The position numbers were made by a program, and so were the translations under genes. A DNA stretch of 64,000 nt from Salinisphaera aquimarina (GTDB taxonomy: Bacteria; Pseudomonadota; Gammaproteobacteria; Nevskiales; Salinisphaeraceae): positions 930,001 to 994,000 of the forward strand of contig NZ_JBHRSS010000003.1 of NCBI RefSeq assembly GCF_042643355.1. Reading direction: 5' to 3'. Below the pieces are notes generated by a model. That model saw only the letters and a list, made by a program, of their open reading frames with translations, ran no database searches and was not told the DNA's origin. Shown here one piece after another: positions 60,860 to 64,000 of this stretch (its first letter is position 1; each line of letters opens with the position of its first letter).

Positions 60860-60974
60860 GCAAGCTACGTGCTTGCCCGCTTTTCTCCCTGAGCGGCAAA
60901 CGATTCCGGTTCCCCCCAATGACCGGAAAAACTACCCCGACGGTATTCCCCCTACCGCCGGGGTTTCTTTTTTT
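60860..60974 (+). ncRNA. Predicted small RNA, array unit 3
   Basis: About 115 nt. It is nearly identical to unit 2 in its first three hairpins (GCAAGCTACGTGCTTGC; CCGCT/AGCGG; TTCCGGT/ACCGGAA). The terminator differs in sequence but keeps pairing: CCCCGACGGTA/TACCGCCGGGG with one A-C mismatch, loop TTCCCCC, and TTTC followed by seven T. Compensatory change in the terminator (GA and TC to GGTA and TACC) supports an RNA function. Confidence 0.75.
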
Positions 60975-61070
60975 GTATCCCTGTCGACATGTGCAACCGG
61001 TGTGCTGCGTGGTGTTTCCAGCTTGTGCTAGGCCGGCCGAAAAAAATCCCAAATTTTTTTCGTGAACCCT

Positions 61071-61098
61071 GGAACTAAGCTGTCAGTGACCGGTCTTA
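61071..61098 (+). promoter_or_regulatory. Sigma-E-type promoter, array unit 4
   Basis: GGAACTA (61071-61077) and GTCTTA (61093-61098) are 15 bases apart, preceded by AAATTTTTTTCGTGAA. Spacer bases are unlike the other units while the boxes are kept. Confidence 0.7.
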
Positions 61099-61103
61099 TT
61101 CCA

Positions 61104-61217
61104 TGCAAGCTACGTGCTTGCCCGCTTTTCTCCCTGAGCGGTAAACAGGTCCGGTTCCTTCCCCCAAGGCCGGACCGGCCGCCCCGACAGTATTCCCCCT
61201 GCTGTCGGGGCTTTTTT
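61104..61217 (+). ncRNA. Predicted small RNA, array unit 4
   Basis: About 114 nt. GCAAGC/GCTTGC and CCGCT/AGCGG are as in unit 3. The third hairpin is longer and covaried: GGTCCGG/CCGGACC closing CCTT-CCCCC-AAGG. The terminator GCCCCGACAG/CTGTCGGGGC (61181-61190/61202-61211) has loop TATTCCCCCT and six T. C-rich loops are kept despite stem changes. Confidence 0.73.
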
Positions 61218-61256
61218 ATCCCTGAGCAATCAGTGATCTGGACACTTTATGCCATA

Positions 61257-61290
61257 GAAAATCCGCCGCGTCGAATAAACGCGCCGGATT
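61257..61290 (-). terminator. Terminator of the small ORF at 61334
   Basis: On the minus strand AATCCGGCGCGT pairs with ACGCGGCGGATT (11 of 12) and is followed by TTTTC. It lies 43 bases after the ORF stop, supporting a transcript there. Confidence 0.6.
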
Positions 61291-61333
61291 CCCGACAAAT
61301 GGTTGGTCCGAGTCGACGAGCGCGCTGTCTCGA

Positions 61334-61555
61334 TCAGCCCGGCTGTCGTTGACGAGTCAGTTTTTCCCTTACACTCAGTAACATAAGCTCGTGGAACAAC
61401 GATTTCAGTTCGCGCGAACGATGCTTGCGAGGCGCCCAGGCCACGTGCACGTCGCCCGACTCGATATCGATGATCTGCAGTTGCGGCGTGCCGTCGCGGT
61501 CCAGCCACGCGCGGATGTCGTATCCCATGTCGATGCCCAGAGACGAATTGTTCAT
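61334..61555 (-). CDS. Small hypothetical protein behind a Fur-box-like site
   Basis: 73 residues: MNNSSLGIDMGYDIRAWLD, then a beta-like QLQIIDIESGDVHVAW and a basic helical end RSRELKSLFHELMLLSVREKL. I do not recognise the family. It has no signal peptide or Cys. A perfect 17-bp palindrome with Fur-box character (61565-61581) lies 10 bases before the ATG, and a terminator follows the stop, so it is probably a real, iron-regulated gene. It is downstream of engB in the same direction, 36 bases away. Confidence 0.6.
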   Translation of the reverse strand: MNNSSLGIDMGYDIRAWLDRDGTPQLQIIDIESGDVHVAWAPRKHRSRELKSLFHELMLLSVREKLTRQRQPG

Positions 61556-61564
61556 CGATCTTAT

Positions 61565-61581
61565 ATGCGAATGATTCGCAT
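61565..61581. promoter_or_regulatory. Fur-box-like palindrome
   Basis: ATGCGAATGATTCGCAT is a perfect 17-bp palindrome. Its core TGCGAAT-N-ATTCGCA matches the 7-1-7 Fur consensus TGATAAT-N-ATTATCA at 10 of 14 positions. It overlaps the expected leader of the 73-residue ORF. Confidence 0.6.
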
Positions 61582-61591
61582 TTGCAAATAA

Positions 61592-62194
61592 TTACTGGTC
61601 GGGCGCGCTCGCCAGTGTCGCGATCGCTGCGCGTGCCTCGTCGATGCCCTGGCGCTTGCTCGCCGAAAACAGCTGCATTGTCGCCCCCTCGATTTCCTGC
61701 TCCACGCCACGCAAGGCCTTGATCTGCTGGTTGCGCGACAGTTTGTCCGCCTTGGTTAGAATAAGATGGAAAGCCAGACCGAAGCGGGTGCCCCAGTCCA
61801 GGAACTGGCGATCGAACGCGGTGAGCGGGCGTCGCGCATCCATGATCAGAACCACGCCGGTCAGCGTCGTACGCCCGCTGAGATAGCCTTCGATGAGCGC
61901 CTGCCAGGCGGCCTTGGTGGCCGGCGGCACGCGCGCGTAGCCGTAGCCGGGCAGGTCCGCAAAGCGCAATGGGCCGCTTTCGAAGAAGTTGATGGCCTGG
62001 GTTCGCCCCGGCGTCTTGCTGGTGCGCGCGAGCCCGACGCGCTCGCAGATCGCATTCAGCGCGCTCGATTTTCCGGCGTTGGAACGTCCGGCGAAGGCGA
62101 TTTCCGGGCCTTCCGGGTCGGGAAATGCGCGCGGGGTCGGCGCCGAACATACAAACTGCATGTCCTTGAAATCCGTTGGCTTGAGCAGGTTCAT
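61592..62194 (-). CDS. engB: Ribosome biogenesis GTPase EngB (YsxC/YihA)
   Basis: 200-residue TrmE-Era-class GTPase for large-subunit assembly. G1 is GRSNAGKSSALNAI, G2 TPGRTQ, G3 DLPGYGYA and G4 TKADKL. The length and the motif NFFESGPLRFADLPGYGYARV (in parts) are typical. It diverges from the cytochrome c4 gene, the same arrangement as E. coli and Pseudomonas engB near a cytochrome c4 or dsbA locus. Confidence 0.96.
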   Translation of the reverse strand: MNLLKPTDFKDMQFVCSAPTPRAFPDPEGPEIAFAGRSNAGKSSALNAICERVGLARTSKTPGRTQAINFFESGPLRFADLPGYGYARVPPATKAAWQALIEGYLSGRTTLTGVVLIMDARRPLTAFDRQFLDWGTRFGLAFHLILTKADKLSRNQQIKALRGVEQEIEGATMQLFSASKRQGIDEARAAIATLASAPDQ

Positions 62195-62372
62195 GAAAAG
62201 CTACCGGCTGGGTGTGAGAAGAGCGCGACGCAGGCGGCGCCATGCATGCAGGCTGTGGCCGGCCGATCGGGTGGTATACAATAAATACGATTTCCAGATG
62301 GACGGTCGTGTTCCGGTATAGCGTCGGACCGCCGCCATTGTGCTTCCGTTTTGCGTCGGAGACGAGTACGAC

Positions 62373-63308
62373 ATGACCAAGCGCTTTATTGTGTTGTTCG
62401 GGCTGATAGTTTGTGCGGGGGCAGTCAGCGCCGATCCCTTGATGGACGGCGATGTGGACGCCGGGCAGCAGAAGGCTGCGGTCTGTGCCGCCTGCCACGG
62501 CCCCAAGGGCAACATGGTCTCCCCGCAGTTCCCCAAGCTCGCCGGTCAGGGCGCACCCTATATTTACGAGCAGCTCAAGCTGTTCAAATCGGGTGAACGC
62601 AAGAACGGAATCATGATGGGGCAGGCGTCTGGTCTCTCCGACGAGGACATGAAGAACCTCGCGGTGTATTTCGCCTCGCAGCAGACCCGGCCCGGCGCGG
62701 CCGATATAGCCGTCGCTCCGGCGGGTGCCGCGTTGTATCACAGCGGCAAGGCCGACAAGAACATTCCCGCCTGCTCGGGTTGCCACGGCCCCTCGGGCAT
62801 GGGCAACGCAGCGGCCAAATTCCCGCGCCTGTCCGGTCAGAATCCGCAGTATATCGTGACCCAGTTGACCGCATATCGCGACGGTACCCGCAGCGACTAC
62901 CACAACGCGACGATCATGAACGGCGTGGCCGAGAACCTCTCCGACACCGATATCAAGGCACTGGCCTCGTATGTCGCCGGTCTGGGGCAGAGCGACGGCA
63001 AGTCGTCCAAGAAGGACTATGGTGCGCTGATGCAGAACGCTGGCGGCCCGGGCGCGGCCAAGGCGAGTGGCGACGAGGCCGGCAATGACGGCAGCGACAA
63101 CAAGGCCGGCGGCGATACCTCCACTCAGGCCGGCGGTGCGGCGGGTGGCGACGCCAAGCAGGCGGACAAGGCCGATGCCGCGGCCAAGCAGAAAGCCGGT
63201 TCGGCGGCAGGCAATGACACGGCCGCGGACCAGGGCGGCAACGCCGATACGTCCAAGCCCGCCGATGACGCCGGCAAGAAAGCCGGCGCCGACTCCACCC
63301 AGCAGTAA
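62373..63308 (+). CDS. Diheme cytochrome c4-type protein with long acidic tail
   Basis: 311-residue exported cytochrome. A signal peptide (cleavage near VSA-DP) precedes two c-type heme domains: CAACH (Cys38, Cys41, His42) with Met47 nearby, and CSGCH (Cys134, Cys137, His138) with Met144. These repeats (FPKLAGQGAPYIYEQL and FPRLSGQNPQYIVTQL) are the cytochrome c4 pattern. The last ~90 residues form a low-complexity Ala/Gly/Asp/Lys tail, absent from ordinary c4 (about 190-200 residues). GGAGA precedes the ATG. dsbA follows after 32 bases, a common pairing. Confidence 0.93.
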   Translation: MTKRFIVLFGLIVCAGAVSADPLMDGDVDAGQQKAAVCAACHGPKGNMVSPQFPKLAGQGAPYIYEQLKLFKSGERKNGIMMGQASGLSDEDMKNLAVYFASQQTRPGAADIAVAPAGAALYHSGKADKNIPACSGCHGPSGMGNAAAKFPRLSGQNPQYIVTQLTAYRDGTRSDYHNATIMNGVAENLSDTDIKALASYVAGLGQSDGKSSKKDYGALMQNAGGPGAAKASGDEAGNDGSDNKAGGDTSTQAGGAAGGDAKQADKADAAAKQKAGSAAGNDTAADQGGNADTSKPADDAGKKAGADSTQQ

Positions 63309-63340
63309 CAGGCCGAGCCCAGCGGCCAAGGACCGGAATC

Positions 63341-63988
63341 ATGACGCGACGTATTGCGGCGTTCATCGCGCTCACGCTGACCCTGTTTGCCGGCGTGGCA
63401 GCCGCCCAGAGTCTGATCACGCGGTATGTCGCGGGTGATCACTATCAGGTCATCGATAATCCGGTCGCACAGCCGGAGGACGGTAAGATCCAGGTGGTGG
63501 AGTTTTTCCTCTACAGCTGCCCGCACTGCTACCACCTCGAGCCCGAACTCAAAGACTGGCGCAAGACGCTGGGCGATGACGTCGAGTTCTCGCGGGTGCC
63601 GGTGCTGTTCGGCGCCGGCGGTCAGGTCTATGCACGTCTCTACTATGCCGCCGAGCAGTTGGGTGTTCTCGACAAGGTGCATGAAGACATCTTCACGGCC
63701 ATCCACGAACAGGGCCGGCGCCTGCTGTCGGAGGACGACATCCGCGATTTCATGGAAGACCACGGCGTGGACGGCGATCGGTTTGCCGAAGCGTTCGACA
63801 GCGACGCGGTCAGCGACAAGGTGCGTGCCGCGGGCGAGACCATGCGCGCGTTCCGGGTGACGGCCACGCCGAGCTTGGGCGTGGCCGGGCAGTATTACCT
63901 GAGTGGCCGCAGCGCAGGCAGCAACGAAAAGATGTTCGACGTGGCCGACTACCTGATCGCCCAGCAGCGGGCCGCCAACGCCGACTGA
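63341..63988 (+). CDS. dsbA: Thiol:disulfide interchange protein DsbA
   Basis: 215-residue periplasmic oxidase. A signal peptide (cleavage near AAA-QS) precedes a thioredoxin fold with the active site CPHC (Cys60, Cys63) after VVEFFLYS and a cis-Pro loop in VTATPSLGV. The helical insertion between these has usual length. It introduces disulfides into exported proteins and is reoxidised by DsbB (not in the window). It follows the cytochrome c4 gene, as in Pseudomonas and relatives. Confidence 0.96.
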   Translation: MTRRIAAFIALTLTLFAGVAAAQSLITRYVAGDHYQVIDNPVAQPEDGKIQVVEFFLYSCPHCYHLEPELKDWRKTLGDDVEFSRVPVLFGAGGQVYARLYYAAEQLGVLDKVHEDIFTAIHEQGRRLLSEDDIRDFMEDHGVDGDRFAEAFDSDAVSDKVRAAGETMRAFRVTATPSLGVAGQYYLSGRSAGSNEKMFDVADYLIAQQRAANAD

Positions 63989-64000
63989 GCGACGCTTGGC

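Noticed and set aside
60445..61065. 206-residue open frame through the sRNA array
   Set aside because: It simply translates the repeated promoter-RNA-terminator modules and crosses two terminators. Its composition is not protein-like.
60293..61217. CRISPR-like array
   Set aside because: Repeat periods are about 250-270 bases with structured content and diverged spacers; no short identical repeats and no cas genes.

Overview
The window looks like the replication-origin region of a GC-rich, probably halophilic or marine gammaproteobacterium. The gene order rpmH-rnpA-yidC-mnmE (minus strand) facing dnaA-dnaN-recF-gyrB (plus strand) is the classic bacterial origin layout. The proteins, including AceE/AceF/Lpd, NtrB/NtrC, LptM-LysA, TamA-TamB and a solitary ectoine-synthase homologue, fit Gammaproteobacteria. 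A Salinisphaera-like source is my best guess; this is inference from gene content, not a search result.

Layout. 1-517: 5' part of a secreted protein that runs off the left edge. 1049-5425: small housekeeping and hypothetical genes (DUF1223, LprI-like, peptide deformylase, DUF3820, DUF3072, a lipoprotein, YigZ). 5426-9860: accessory island with two tandem ~620-bp inverted-repeat elements without genes, ppiC, an AT-rich gene fusing a GHKL ATPase to a Shedu-like nuclease, and an orphan HigA antitoxin. 9865-16429: pyruvate dehydrogenase operon aceE-aceF-lpd. 16571-22537: amidoligase and glutamine-amidotransferase pair, FNT channel, glutaminyl cyclase, lone EctC-like gene, FMN-dependent glutamate-synthase-like gene. 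22626-36491: origin region with mnmE, yidC, rnpA, rpmH, dnaA, dnaN, recF, gyrB, then gmhB, glyS, glyQ; three parS-like palindromes lie in recF and glyS. 36752-41805: nitrogen-control cluster glnA, a DUF4124 gene, ntrB, ntrC, with a sigma-54 promoter before glnA. 41762-55457: NDH-2-like dehydrogenase, NRDE protein, S9 peptidase, tamA-tamB, DedA protein, esterase, and a glutathione-dependent formaldehyde pair (frmA, fghA). 55512-60084: lptM-lysA and polA. 60293-61217: four tandem copies of a predicted small-RNA gene. 61334-63988: a small ORF behind a Fur-box-like palindrome, engB, a cytochrome c4-type gene and dsbA.

The most novel signal is the stretch after polA. It holds no convincing protein gene. 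It repeats four times a module of an A/T-rich tract, a sigma-E-type promoter (GGAACT, then GTCTTA or GTCTGA 15-16 bases on), a ~110-nt structured RNA whose successive hairpin loops are C-rich, and a rho-independent terminator. This is the architecture expected of a multicopy, envelope-stress-induced regulatory RNA family. The second candidate is the GHKL-Shedu fusion, a plausible single-gene defence nuclease in a visibly foreign AT-rich patch.
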